From Candidatus Anoxychlamydiales bacterium (lineage in GTDB: Bacteria > Chlamydiota > Chlamydiia > Chlamydiales > SM23-39): DNA of 55,765 bases. This document shows positions 25,500 through 33,190 of the stretch, in pieces. Location: contig JAAKFI010000006.1 in the NCBI GenBank assembly GCA_011065125.1, positions 1 to 55,765 on the forward strand. The letters run 5' to 3'. Under the pieces are notes generated by a model. That model did no database searches. It was not told the DNA's origin and saw only the letters and a program-made list of their open reading frames with translations. Made by a program: the position numbers and the translations under genes. The first letter of the stretch is position 1; each line of letters opens with the position of its first letter.

Positions 25500-27251
25500 T
25501 TAGCGGCTATAACCTATTTTATACTTTATCTCATCTTTTTCAAGATAAATTTCATTTAGATCAATAGATGTAACTAACAATCCATCTAAAAGATCACCGA
25601 TAGTTACTATTTTACCGTTAGCTACAACACTTATGTCTCTTCCATCAGATGAAGCATAACCTGTAATTTTATATTTGTTAGAAATATCAATTCGAGCTGC
25701 ATCTTTAGTTGTTGGAAGTGCTAAATTTTTAACATAGTGGATGCCATTTGTTTTTTTAAGCTCTTCTATTAGCTCAAAAAAAGTATTTTTTTCTTTTTCA
25801 TTATATCTACCAGCTAGTACTAGTTCATCGGAGATCATTTCAAATGTAATTCCACTTAAGTTGTATTTTTGAAGCATTGAAAAAATCTGCACTTTTAATA
25901 TCTCATCTATTACAACCATATTTTTTAATTTGTCTAAATAATTAAAGTTTAAATTCACATAGTCTGCTAATGATTCATAGTCTTTTGAAGTATCAACAGA
26001 GCCAGATAGTATAAATTCACCATCTTTTGGATTAAGTAAAAATACTGATTTATATGAATTTACTTGGTCTAATACTTGATTAAAATTTTTTACAACAAGT
26101 TCATCTATAATTATATTATCTTCTATTTTATTTATAAAATCCAATTGATCAAGAGCATACATTAATTCTTGTTTGTCAATTGTGCTCATTACATGACCTA
26201 TTAATAAAAGTTCTTTAGAAGATGGAGCAAATGAAAATTCTACATCTTTAAAATCTTTTATGGAATTTGCGATCATCTCGCTTGGATTTTTTATTTTCTC
26301 ATCTATTTTTGAAGATTTAAAAAGAGAAAAGAAACTAATAAAAACAACGAATACAATAATAAAAATTGAAGATACGAAAATTAAATGTTTTGTAGGTATT
26401 TTTTGTTTTTGCCAAACGGAGGGCTCTTTTTTTTCTTCTTTTTCTTTTTTCTCTTCTTTAATTTCAAAAGTTGGAGCAGGAGAGTATATAGTCTCTTCTA
26501 AGGATTCTTTAGCAAGTATTAAAAAAGTAGAGGTTCCAATTGTTACTAAATCTTGAGCTGTAATTTCTAATTTTTCTTTAATTGGAGTATTGTTTATAAA
26601 AGTTCCATTTTTTGAGTTTAAGTCTTCAATAAAAATATTTCCATTATCATCTACAATAATTTTACTATTTTTTTTAGAAACACTTAAATCTGTAAAAACT
26701 ATATCGCAAAGATTTGGATCTTTTCCAATTAAATATTTCTTAGATTTTTCAAGTCCAAATTCAGCGCCAGCATTAGGACCTGATATTACTTTTAAAATAA
26801 ATGGGGTGTCAGAAATTAAAGAAGAAGGAAAGGCATTTTCTTCTTCTTCATAAATTGTTTCATTATTCTCTTCATCAAAAGGGGGTTCTATTTCTACAGG
26901 TTTATATTTTTCTGCAATATCTTCTTCATCAAGTATTTTCTCTTCTTCAACTATATCTTCTTCGTTTTTTTCATAAGCAAAGATATTGTCTCCAATTTTT
27001 AAAAAATCACCTTCGCTTAACTCTTGTGTTTCTACAACATTTTCGTTTATTTCAAGAGGATTTGTTGATGATAAATTTGTAGCTTTAAACCCAAGGGGAG
27101 TTTTTTCTATTTCTAAATGTTTTCTAGAAACTGAAGTATCATCTAAAACAATATCTGATGTATTTGGGTCTCTTCCAATTACTATTTTTTCAACATCTTC
27201 TAAATCAAGGATTTTCCCTTTCAGAGGCCCTTCTATTGCGATTAACTTCAT
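25500..27251 (-). CDS. cdsD: T3SS inner-membrane ring protein CdsD (SctD) with two FHA domains
   Basis: 583 residues. FHA domain 1 at about 24-90 (IGRDPNTSDIVLDDTSVSRKHLEI region) and FHA domain 2 at about 174-245 (GKDPNLCDIVF, then LNSKNGTFINN) are separated by an acidic linker. A single transmembrane helix at 289-311 is followed by ~270 periplasmic residues containing ring-building/BON-like repeats (about 325-520). This is the chlamydial SctD layout; CdsD in Chlamydia is ~830 residues and is phosphorylated by PknD. The shorter length here affects the linkers. FHA1 keeps the phosphothreonine-binding GR, S and RKH residues; FHA2 has KKN in place of RKH, so it may not bind phosphopeptide. Confidence 0.92.
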   Translation of the reverse strand: MKLIAIEGPLKGKILDLEDVEKIVIGRDPNTSDIVLDDTSVSRKHLEIEKTPLGFKATNLSSTNPLEINENVVETQELSEGDFLKIGDNIFAYEKNEEDIVEEEKILDEEDIAEKYKPVEIEPPFDEENNETIYEEEENAFPSSLISDTPFILKVISGPNAGAEFGLEKSKKYLIGKDPNLCDIVFTDLSVSKKNSKIIVDDNGNIFIEDLNSKNGTFINNTPIKEKLEITAQDLVTIGTSTFLILAKESLEETIYSPAPTFEIKEEKKEKEEKKEPSVWQKQKIPTKHLIFVSSIFIIVFVVFISFFSLFKSSKIDEKIKNPSEMIANSIKDFKDVEFSFAPSSKELLLIGHVMSTIDKQELMYALDQLDFINKIEDNIIIDELVVKNFNQVLDQVNSYKSVFLLNPKDGEFILSGSVDTSKDYESLADYVNLNFNYLDKLKNMVVIDEILKVQIFSMLQKYNLSGITFEMISDELVLAGRYNEKEKNTFFELIEELKKTNGIHYVKNLALPTTKDAARIDISNKYKITGYASSDGRDISVVANGKIVTIGDLLDGLLVTSIDLNEIYLEKDEIKYKIGYSR

Positions 27252-27258
27252 TTTTTAC

Positions 27259-27663
27259 CTATAAAATACTTAAATTCATCTTTTCTTTATATTTTTCAAC
27301 TTCACTTTTGTAGAAATTTATATAATTCACAAAATCTTCTAATTCGTTCCTAAACTCTTTATATTCTATTTCATAATTCATTGTATATAAGAGAGTCAAG
27401 AACTTTCCATCTTCGCTAAGCCCTATTTTAGAGCCTCCTGTACCTTGATTAATCAAATTAGCTCTCATTAAATAAATCAATAAATCTTCCTTTTTAGAAT
27501 CTATCATTTCTATGATATTGCCTTTTAAGAAGATATAAGGTTCTTTATCATATATAGTTATATCTAACTCATCGTTAATAGATAAGGTATACATTTTATC
27601 TTTGTTTTTAGTTGGGATATCAACCTTTAATTCGCTGCAAAGTTTCTTGATTTTCTCAAACAT
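27259..27663 (-). CDS. CesT/class I T3SS chaperone (CT663 position)
   Basis: 134 residues, acidic, alternating helix and strand (MFEKIKKLCSELKVDI, LDITIYDKEPYIFLKG, FLTLLYTMNYEIEYKEF), which is the fold pattern of Tir/CesT-type homodimeric chaperones. It is the first gene of the CdsD-to-CdsQ operon and holds the CT663 position. AGGTG lies 6 bases before the ATG. Its client is unknown; candidates are the CdsP or CT668-type proteins in the operon or the divergent six-gene operon next door. Confidence 0.75.
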   Translation of the reverse strand: MFEKIKKLCSELKVDIPTKNKDKMYTLSINDELDITIYDKEPYIFLKGNIIEMIDSKKEDLLIYLMRANLINQGTGGSKIGLSEDGKFLTLLYTMNYEIEYKEFRNELEDFVNYINFYKSEVEKYKEKMNLSIL

Positions 27664-27821
27664 ATAAACACCTGGCCTACAATCATTTTGATAAATTTTT
27701 AAATTCTTTGAAAGAAAAATTTTACTAATACTATTAAAATACTAAATATTAGCAGCTTATGTAATAATATAATTATTAATAACTTATATAATTAACTGAA
27801 ATTAATATATTTATAATTTAT

Positions 27822-27858
27822 TGTTAACTAATTATTAAGATTGTGTTAACAAATTATT
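27822..27858. repeat. direct repeat TGTTAACWAATTATT upstream of the six-gene operon
   Basis: Two 15-base copies, 27822-27836 and 27844-27858, differ at one base and start 22 bases apart (two helical turns). The second copy touches the -35 box of the promoter at 27857. The hexamer GTTAAC in each is itself palindromic. Candidate regulator binding sites; the surrounding AT-richness raises the chance background. Confidence 0.5.
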
Positions 27859-27885
27859 GACAAACTATTAAATATTAACTATACT
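27857..27885 (+). promoter_or_regulatory. near-consensus promoter of the six-gene operon
   Basis: TTGACA (27857-27862), exactly 17 bases, TATACT (27880-27885). The -35 is perfect and the -10 matches 5 of 6. It gives a leader of about 45 bases before the ATG at 27939, with AAAAGGAT as ribosome site. It lies in the 275-base divergent gap between the T3SS operon (minus) and this operon (plus); the rest of the gap is AT-rich with no further feature I can support. Confidence 0.75.
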
Positions 27886-27938
27886 TAAGTTAAGGCGAGA
27901 TATAAGTAATAATAATTAGATAATAAAAAGGATTAAGT

Positions 27939-29201
27939 ATGGCTGTTAAAGCAGTAGAACAAGAAGTTATTATAAGACCATCAGATAATACATCTTCAAA
28001 GAAGAAGTCTAATAATATGGGTAATGCTAGCGTATTTTTATGTATAGCAGAAGCTATGAAAGACAAATTAGATGATTCTACACAGTGTCTTAAAATGAGT
28101 AAAGATGAAAGAGAACAACAGATTATTGAAAATGCACTTCAAAATGCTAAAGATTTAGATGAGTCTAAATTTATGATTGATCAATTAATTAAAGCAGCTC
28201 AAAAATCTGGTGATGTAAATTTATCAACTTGGCTTGAAGGTTTAAAAGATACAGTAACTAATTTAATTGGTAAAAGAAATAAAGCATATGCTGACTTTTT
28301 AAAATCATTAAAAGAGCTTCAAGCAGATGAGAGTTTAGTTACAAGATTAGAAGATGATATTGCTAAAAATAAAAAATTGTTAACTCATTATGAAAAAGAT
28401 CTAAAAAAAGCTGTATCAAATCTTCCAGGTAAGTGTGATCTAGAAAGAATTATAGCAGACTCAACATATATAGCATCATATGCAGCGATAATTGAAGCTG
28501 AAAAAGCAACTCTTGTAATTGCTAAAACAAAACTGGGAAAGGAAATTTTAGATAATGAAGTTTTCAAAGATTTAGCAGGTGATGGAAATGGAAAAGATTG
28601 GCTAGATGTTAGAAATACTATGACAATAATACTAATGAATCCATTAGTTGCTGCTGTATTCGATACAATTGTGACTTTAATAACTGGCGGAAAAGAAACT
28701 GGAATACAGCTTATAGATAAAGGTTATGATGCACTTAACAAAGAGATTAAAAAGGGATTAACTTATATAAACAAAAAAATTAATGCTGATTATAAAGATT
28801 GGAATTCACCGATTGGAAATTATGTTCAAAATGAAAGCCCATTTGGTATGAATGATCCAGCATTTATTCAATATCCAAGAAAATATTTAGAATTAGTAAT
28901 GAGATTTGGTGGTGGATATACAGCAGAAGGTCTTTTATCAACGGCATCAATGATAACAAATAATAAGAACCAAGCTTTTGAAAAAGTAAGAGATACCGAT
29001 AAAGCAAACAGCAAAACATATCTAGAAAAAGCAGAAGCTTTAGATTCGTCTGGATTACATATTGTTGAAAACCAAACTAAAATTGATTCTGAAGAAGCGC
29101 AAAAAGCTATCTTACAAAACCAAAAAGCACAAAATGACTTTACTTCAGCAATCGAACAATTAAAAAATATATCAAAAGTTTTTAGCCAAGAAATAAAGTA
29201 A
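27939..29201 (+). CDS. novel helical protein, gene 1 of translocon-like operon
   Basis: 420 residues, no signal peptide, no family recognised. The N-terminal ~30 residues are polar (RPSDNTSSKKKSNN), compatible with a T3S signal. A coiled-coil region lies at about 110-160. One hydrophobic segment lies at about 227-249 (TMTIILMNPLVAAVFDTIVT). A second coiled coil forms the end (EEAQKAILQNQKAQND, then FTSAIEQLKNISKVFSQEIK). It is the first gene after a strong promoter. It could be a hydrophobic translocator or an effector; its placement divergent from the T3SS apparatus supports a secretion link but does not prove it. Confidence 0.7.
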   Translation: MAVKAVEQEVIIRPSDNTSSKKKSNNMGNASVFLCIAEAMKDKLDDSTQCLKMSKDEREQQIIENALQNAKDLDESKFMIDQLIKAAQKSGDVNLSTWLEGLKDTVTNLIGKRNKAYADFLKSLKELQADESLVTRLEDDIAKNKKLLTHYEKDLKKAVSNLPGKCDLERIIADSTYIASYAAIIEAEKATLVIAKTKLGKEILDNEVFKDLAGDGNGKDWLDVRNTMTIILMNPLVAAVFDTIVTLITGGKETGIQLIDKGYDALNKEIKKGLTYINKKINADYKDWNSPIGNYVQNESPFGMNDPAFIQYPRKYLELVMRFGGGYTAEGLLSTASMITNNKNQAFEKVRDTDKANSKTYLEKAEALDSSGLHIVENQTKIDSEEAQKAILQNQKAQNDFTSAIEQLKNISKVFSQEIK

Positions 29202-29229
29202 TAAATAATAAAAAGAAGAGGAAAAAATT

Positions 29230-29643
29230 ATGGTGAAATTAAAAGAAAATATTCCAGATATCACAGGTCTTTTAAACATAGAAGATAGTGATGAAAAAAT
29301 GGAAAAATTTTCTGAAACTTTAGAAGATGTTCTTAAGTTTTCTGATAATTTACAACATAAAATAGTAAACGGATCTGAAGAAGATAGAAAAGAGATAGAA
29401 AAATACTTAGAAAAAATGAAAGAAAAAGTAGAAGAAGAAAAAAACAAACTTTTCAAAATGATTGGTATATCAGAAGAAGAATTAATGGAATTTATAAATA
29501 ATAAAGAAAACTTTTCAGAAGAAGAATGGAGATCGATGCAAGAAGTAAAAGATCTTGTAAAAGATGCAATGAAAGATCCTTCTAAAGAAAATAAACCAAG
29601 GCCTAAATCTAAAAGAGTTAAGGCTAATTGGATACAAAGTTAA
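29230..29643 (+). CDS. small acidic helical protein, gene 2, chaperone candidate
   Basis: 137 residues, highly charged (EEDRKEIEKYLEKMKEKVEE), helical throughout, with a basic tail (RPKSKRVKANWIQS). There is no signal or membrane segment. It lies 28 bases after gene 1 with GAGGAAAAAATT before the ATG. Size and acidity would suit a dedicated secretion chaperone for its neighbours, as translocon operons usually include one, but it lacks the TPR pattern of class II chaperones (SycD/LcrH). I do not recognise a family. Confidence 0.65.
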   Translation: MVKLKENIPDITGLLNIEDSDEKMEKFSETLEDVLKFSDNLQHKIVNGSEEDRKEIEKYLEKMKEKVEEEKNKLFKMIGISEEELMEFINNKENFSEEEWRSMQEVKDLVKDAMKDPSKENKPRPKSKRVKANWIQS

Positions 29644-29667
29644 TAAAAAAATAAAAAGGAAAAAAAC

Positions 29668-30591
29668 ATGACAAGTTTAGCAACATATAATCAAAATTCT
29701 GATCCTTCAGTAAGCAATCAAGAAAAAAACAATAAATTGATGCTAGAATTATTATGGTCAGATATTGAAAGCAATAGTGGTATTAAAGAGCTTCAAAAAT
29801 CTCATTATAATATTAAAGATACGGATCCTAGAAAAGTATGTTATTCATTTATCGTTATGATGATTATGGACAAAGTTGGTATTGATCAAACTTCTCAACT
29901 TTTAAAAGCTATCGCTGCAGTTGAGAAATTAATCAACAAAGTAGTGGGAGACTTAGCAAAATTAGAAAATTTACTATCAGAACTTGCAGAGCTTAGAGGA
30001 ACAGTAACAAAGAAAAATCCAAAAGGGAAAGCTTCAAAAAACGATATAAATACATGGCTTAATAAAAAAGGAAGTGATGGTCTTACTAATGGTCAAGAGC
30101 TGCAAAAAGTTTGGAAGGATTTATTTGGTGGTGGAAGCCATTCTTTAATGTCTCAGCTTAAAAATGCTTTAAATAACCCGTTTTATAAACAAACAGTTGG
30201 AACTTCATATAATACAACATTAGATTTAAATGGGAAAGGCTCACCTTTTGCTAAAAAAGACTGGACATCGGGTGGTAAATCATTTTTAGATTTCTTAAAA
30301 GGGGATAATTCAGTAGATGTTGGTGCAATACTATACAAAGTTTATGATGACACATTTAATCATAATACAACAACATCAGGTAAATCTAATACATATATAG
30401 ATGATATTGGTAATGGTAAAAATACAATGGAGACTGCAAAACAGCTTCAAAACAGTATGTCAACCCAAGAATCTACAGATATGTCGATGTATTCACAAAA
30501 CTTAACATCATTTATACAAATAGCTCAGCAAATAATACAAACAGCACAAAAAGAAATATCTCAAATGGTAGCGCAGCAAGGTGGTAGATAA
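29668..30591 (+). CDS. novel helical protein, gene 3, filament/tip-like candidate
   Basis: 307 residues, no signal peptide. N-terminus MTSLATYNQNSDPSVSNQE is Ser/Asn/Gln-rich like T3S substrates. The core has heptad-rich helices (LLKAIAAVEKLINKVVGDLA) and the C-terminus ends in a long polar helix (FIQIAQQIIQTAQKEIS then QMVAQQGGR). Two coiled-coil ends flanking a variable centre is the plan of EspA/SseB and needle-tip proteins, so a hydrophilic translocator role is a reasonable guess. The middle (180-280) is Gly/Lys/Asn-rich. AAAAGGAAAAAAAC precedes the ATG. Confidence 0.65.
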   Translation: MTSLATYNQNSDPSVSNQEKNNKLMLELLWSDIESNSGIKELQKSHYNIKDTDPRKVCYSFIVMMIMDKVGIDQTSQLLKAIAAVEKLINKVVGDLAKLENLLSELAELRGTVTKKNPKGKASKNDINTWLNKKGSDGLTNGQELQKVWKDLFGGGSHSLMSQLKNALNNPFYKQTVGTSYNTTLDLNGKGSPFAKKDWTSGGKSFLDFLKGDNSVDVGAILYKVYDDTFNHNTTTSGKSNTYIDDIGNGKNTMETAKQLQNSMSTQESTDMSMYSQNLTSFIQIAQQIIQTAQKEISQMVAQQGGR

Positions 30592-30647
30592 TAAAGTTAA
30601 TAATTTAATTAAAAAGTTAATAAAAAATAATAACAAGGAGAAAAAAT

Positions 30648-31763
30648 ATGAGTTTAGCTTATAACATAAATGCTATAGGTAGCTCTTCTTCAGCTGTAAC
30701 AGATTCTAAATCGTTAATTCCTGTTAGTATTACTGAGCAGCATTACGAAATAACTAATAATAAAAGAAAGAAAAGTACTGAAAGGATTTTACTGAAATTA
30801 GAAAAAAAACCAAATGTATCAATGACTAGAGAAGAAATAGTTAGAAGATTTAAAGAAAACTATAATTCATTAAATAAAAAAGAAAAAAAAGAATTATTAA
30901 ATTTTTTAAGTCATTTTAATAATTCATCAAATGACAAGGGCAATATTATAGATAATAACATTCAAAATATCATGATGATTATCTCCAAAGTTTGGGGACA
31001 AAATATGCAAACTCAAGGTATTGATGAAGAGCAGCAAGCGAATGACATTAAACTATGGCAATCTTTTTTAGATACAGCTCAAAAATCTTTAAAAAATAAT
31101 TTTAATAAACTAGGTGATTTAGAAAGTAAAAAAGCAGGCGCTGGGAAATGGTGGACTTATGCAATTATTGTAGCTACTGTAGCAGCGTGTATTTTAATTC
31201 CAATGGCACTTGAACTAGCCCCTGAATTAATGGCTGTCGAGGCAGCAGAAGGAGGCATAGAAGCTTCAACAACAAGTACTGTAGCTATGGCTTCTGATAC
31301 AGGAACAGTTACAGCAGAAACAAATCCAGTAGCAATAGGAGGAGGAGATGTTAGAAGCGCAGATGAAATAGAAGCAGCTTCTCAATCAACAAGAACTCTA
31401 GAAAAAACAAATTGGAGTAGGTTTAAAAGTTTTTTAAATACTTGTAAAAAAACAAGAGCCGGCTTTAGAGGTTTAGGTAAAGGATTGCCAATGGTTCTCC
31501 CTGCAGTTATGGTTCCATATATGCTAATTAGTGCTATAGACCCAACTGCGGTTCCTCATCCTAAAGGACAGGTAGATCAATCTAAATTAGAAAAAGCTGC
31601 TACTAAAAACCAAATAGTAACAAATATTACAAATGATATGAACAATAGAATACAAACTAACGCTAAAAGGGCGTCTGATGACTCTCAAAACGTTCAACAA
31701 TCATCAGGGTATGTGCAACAAGCAATAAACGAGCTTGGAATAGCCATGAGCATAAGAGTATAA
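30648..31763 (+). CDS. novel protein with two hydrophobic segments, gene 4, SctE-like candidate
   Basis: 371 residues. N-terminus MSLAYNINAIGSSSSAVTDS is typical of T3S substrates, and there is no Sec signal. Two hydrophobic segments lie at 168-190 (WWTYAIIVATVAACILIP) and 277-297 (GLPMVLPAVMVPYMLISAI), separated by an Ala/Thr/Gly-rich loop. The C-terminus is an amphipathic helix (SSGYVQQAINELGIAMSIRV). Two internal membrane helices in a leaderless protein is the pattern of SctE translocators (YopB, SseC, CopB). No sequence signature confirms this. CAAGGAGAAAAAAT precedes the ATG. The spacer from gene 3 is 56 bases. Confidence 0.65.
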   Translation: MSLAYNINAIGSSSSAVTDSKSLIPVSITEQHYEITNNKRKKSTERILLKLEKKPNVSMTREEIVRRFKENYNSLNKKEKKELLNFLSHFNNSSNDKGNIIDNNIQNIMMIISKVWGQNMQTQGIDEEQQANDIKLWQSFLDTAQKSLKNNFNKLGDLESKKAGAGKWWTYAIIVATVAACILIPMALELAPELMAVEAAEGGIEASTTSTVAMASDTGTVTAETNPVAIGGGDVRSADEIEAASQSTRTLEKTNWSRFKSFLNTCKKTRAGFRGLGKGLPMVLPAVMVPYMLISAIDPTAVPHPKGQVDQSKLEKAATKNQIVTNITNDMNNRIQTNAKRASDDSQNVQQSSGYVQQAINELGIAMSIRV

Positions 31764-31773
31764 GGAGGATAAT

Positions 31774-32475
31774 ATGGCAATAGATATAGTAGATGTTACA
31801 CAAACAAAAAATAAATCAGACGCTATAAGTGAATATGATCTTATAAAGCTTTTTGGTAAAACATTTGGCAGAGAAGCTATGTTAATGGTAACTTTAGGGG
31901 ACATAATAAATTTTTTAGCTAGTAAAGTTTCAGATATAGATAGATATTTAGCTCAATTAGCAAATGGAGATAGTCCTTTAAATTTTTTAACTCCAGTAGC
32001 TAACAAAATGATAAAAAGTAATAGTCCCGCTGCTAAAGTAATAGGAGGACGGCTTAATTCATTAATAAACCTGCCAGCTCATAATATGGCTAATAACGCA
32101 GCTATATTAGCATCTGTTACATTATCATTAGGTATGATTTCTACACCATTTAATGTAGTGGATGAAGAAAATGCATTAAATAAATCTGCTGCAGGGAAGT
32201 TAATTAAGGGTTTAATGAGCTTAGGAGAAACAGTAAATTTAAGAGTAGGATCTTATGCGTCATTAGTTGCTGCATATTACAAACTTAGTTATGTAAGAGC
32301 GCAGTCTACAATTGTAAAATTAAACGGTTTAGTAGAGCTATATAATAAGCAATCGAATTTAAATAAAGAAAACATTGATAGCGCTTCAGAAACAGAAAAA
32401 GCTCTTATGGATTCTGTTAAAACAGATATTCAAGCGTCATATGATGCTGAAACAAAAAAATTATATTTTAAATAA
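31774..32475 (+). CDS. novel helical protein, gene 5
   Basis: 233 residues, no signal peptide, no family recognised. A moderately hydrophobic segment lies at 108-128 (NNAAILASVTLSLGMISTPF), with amphipathic helices before (EAMLMVTLGDIINFLASKVS) and after. The C-terminus is polar. It starts 10 bases after gene 4 with the best ribosome site of the window (AAGGAGGATAAT), so the two products may be made in coordinated amounts. Confidence 0.65.
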   Translation: MAIDIVDVTQTKNKSDAISEYDLIKLFGKTFGREAMLMVTLGDIINFLASKVSDIDRYLAQLANGDSPLNFLTPVANKMIKSNSPAAKVIGGRLNSLINLPAHNMANNAAILASVTLSLGMISTPFNVVDEENALNKSAAGKLIKGLMSLGETVNLRVGSYASLVAAYYKLSYVRAQSTIVKLNGLVELYNKQSNLNKENIDSASETEKALMDSVKTDIQASYDAETKKLYFK

Positions 32476-32496
32476 TAATAAATAAGGAGAAAAATT

Positions 32497-33126
32497 ATGC
32501 CACAAAATCATTTAAACGAAGATGATGCATTGCAATATGCAAGAGCATATTTACCATCGATAATAATGAAATTAGATAAGAGCTTGGATGCTCTAAGATC
32601 TGCTCAACAAGATTTTATGAAAGTTGCAATTGATAATGCTTTTGCTGTTGCTACAACAATATTAATTTCAGGTGTAGCAGATGCGGGTATTAACTTGATA
32701 AGTTATGGAGGAACAACTTTTAACTTATCTAAAATGGATAAAGAAAGTCAAAATATTTCAAAAGAATTAGAACAAAATAAGAACGCGGAAAAAACTCTTG
32801 ACTCATCTTCACCAACCTTTACGAGAGATAAAATAGATTTAAATTACCAAAAAGATGAACTTAACACAAACCGAACAAAACTTATGAATAATGCTCAATT
32901 TAATACAGCAAAATGGCAATATTTAGCGCAAGGACTTGGAACACCTGTAAAATCAATGTCTGAAGCTGCTAAAACAAAAGCTGAAGCTACCAAACAAATA
33001 GTAGATCAATTAAATCAACTTACAGATGGAGCTTATCATAAAATAAACTCTGAAACTATAAATAAATTAATTAGCGTTGATTTCTTATCAGGGTTAATAG
33101 CGTTATCTCAAGTACAAATGAGATAA
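32497..33126 (+). CDS. novel protein with one hydrophobic segment, gene 6, SctB-like candidate
   Basis: 209 residues, no signal peptide. One hydrophobic segment at 46-69 (DNAFAVATTILISGVADAGI) is followed by a charged coiled-coil region (KESQNISKELEQNKNAEKT) and a C-terminal amphipathic helix (INKLISVDFLSGLIALSQVQ). A single membrane helix plus coiled coil is the plan of SctB translocators (YopD, SseD, CopD); this is inference from pattern only. AAGGAGAAAAATT precedes the ATG. It is the last gene before the terminator at 33158. Confidence 0.65.
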   Translation: MPQNHLNEDDALQYARAYLPSIIMKLDKSLDALRSAQQDFMKVAIDNAFAVATTILISGVADAGINLISYGGTTFNLSKMDKESQNISKELEQNKNAEKTLDSSSPTFTRDKIDLNYQKDELNTNRTKLMNNAQFNTAKWQYLAQGLGTPVKSMSEAAKTKAEATKQIVDQLNQLTDGAYHKINSETINKLISVDFLSGLIALSQVQMR

Positions 33127-33157
33127 TATAAATTAAAATTTCTCTTCTTACAAAAAC

Positions 33158-33190
33158 AAGCTTTGATCTTAACAATCAAAGCTTTTTTTA
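33158..33190 (+). terminator. intrinsic terminator of the six-gene operon
   Basis: Arms AAGCTTTGAT and ATCAAAGCTT (10 bp, perfect), 7-base loop, then a run of seven T. An A run before the left arm gives a T run on the other strand too, so it may also stop the convergent DUF4143 ATPase transcript, whose stop codon lies at the edge of the hairpin (33188). Confidence 0.88.

Noticed and set aside
26260-27264. Several frames of 87-98 codons on the plus strand
   Set aside because: All are shadows of cdsD in other frames, without ribosome sites or domain features.
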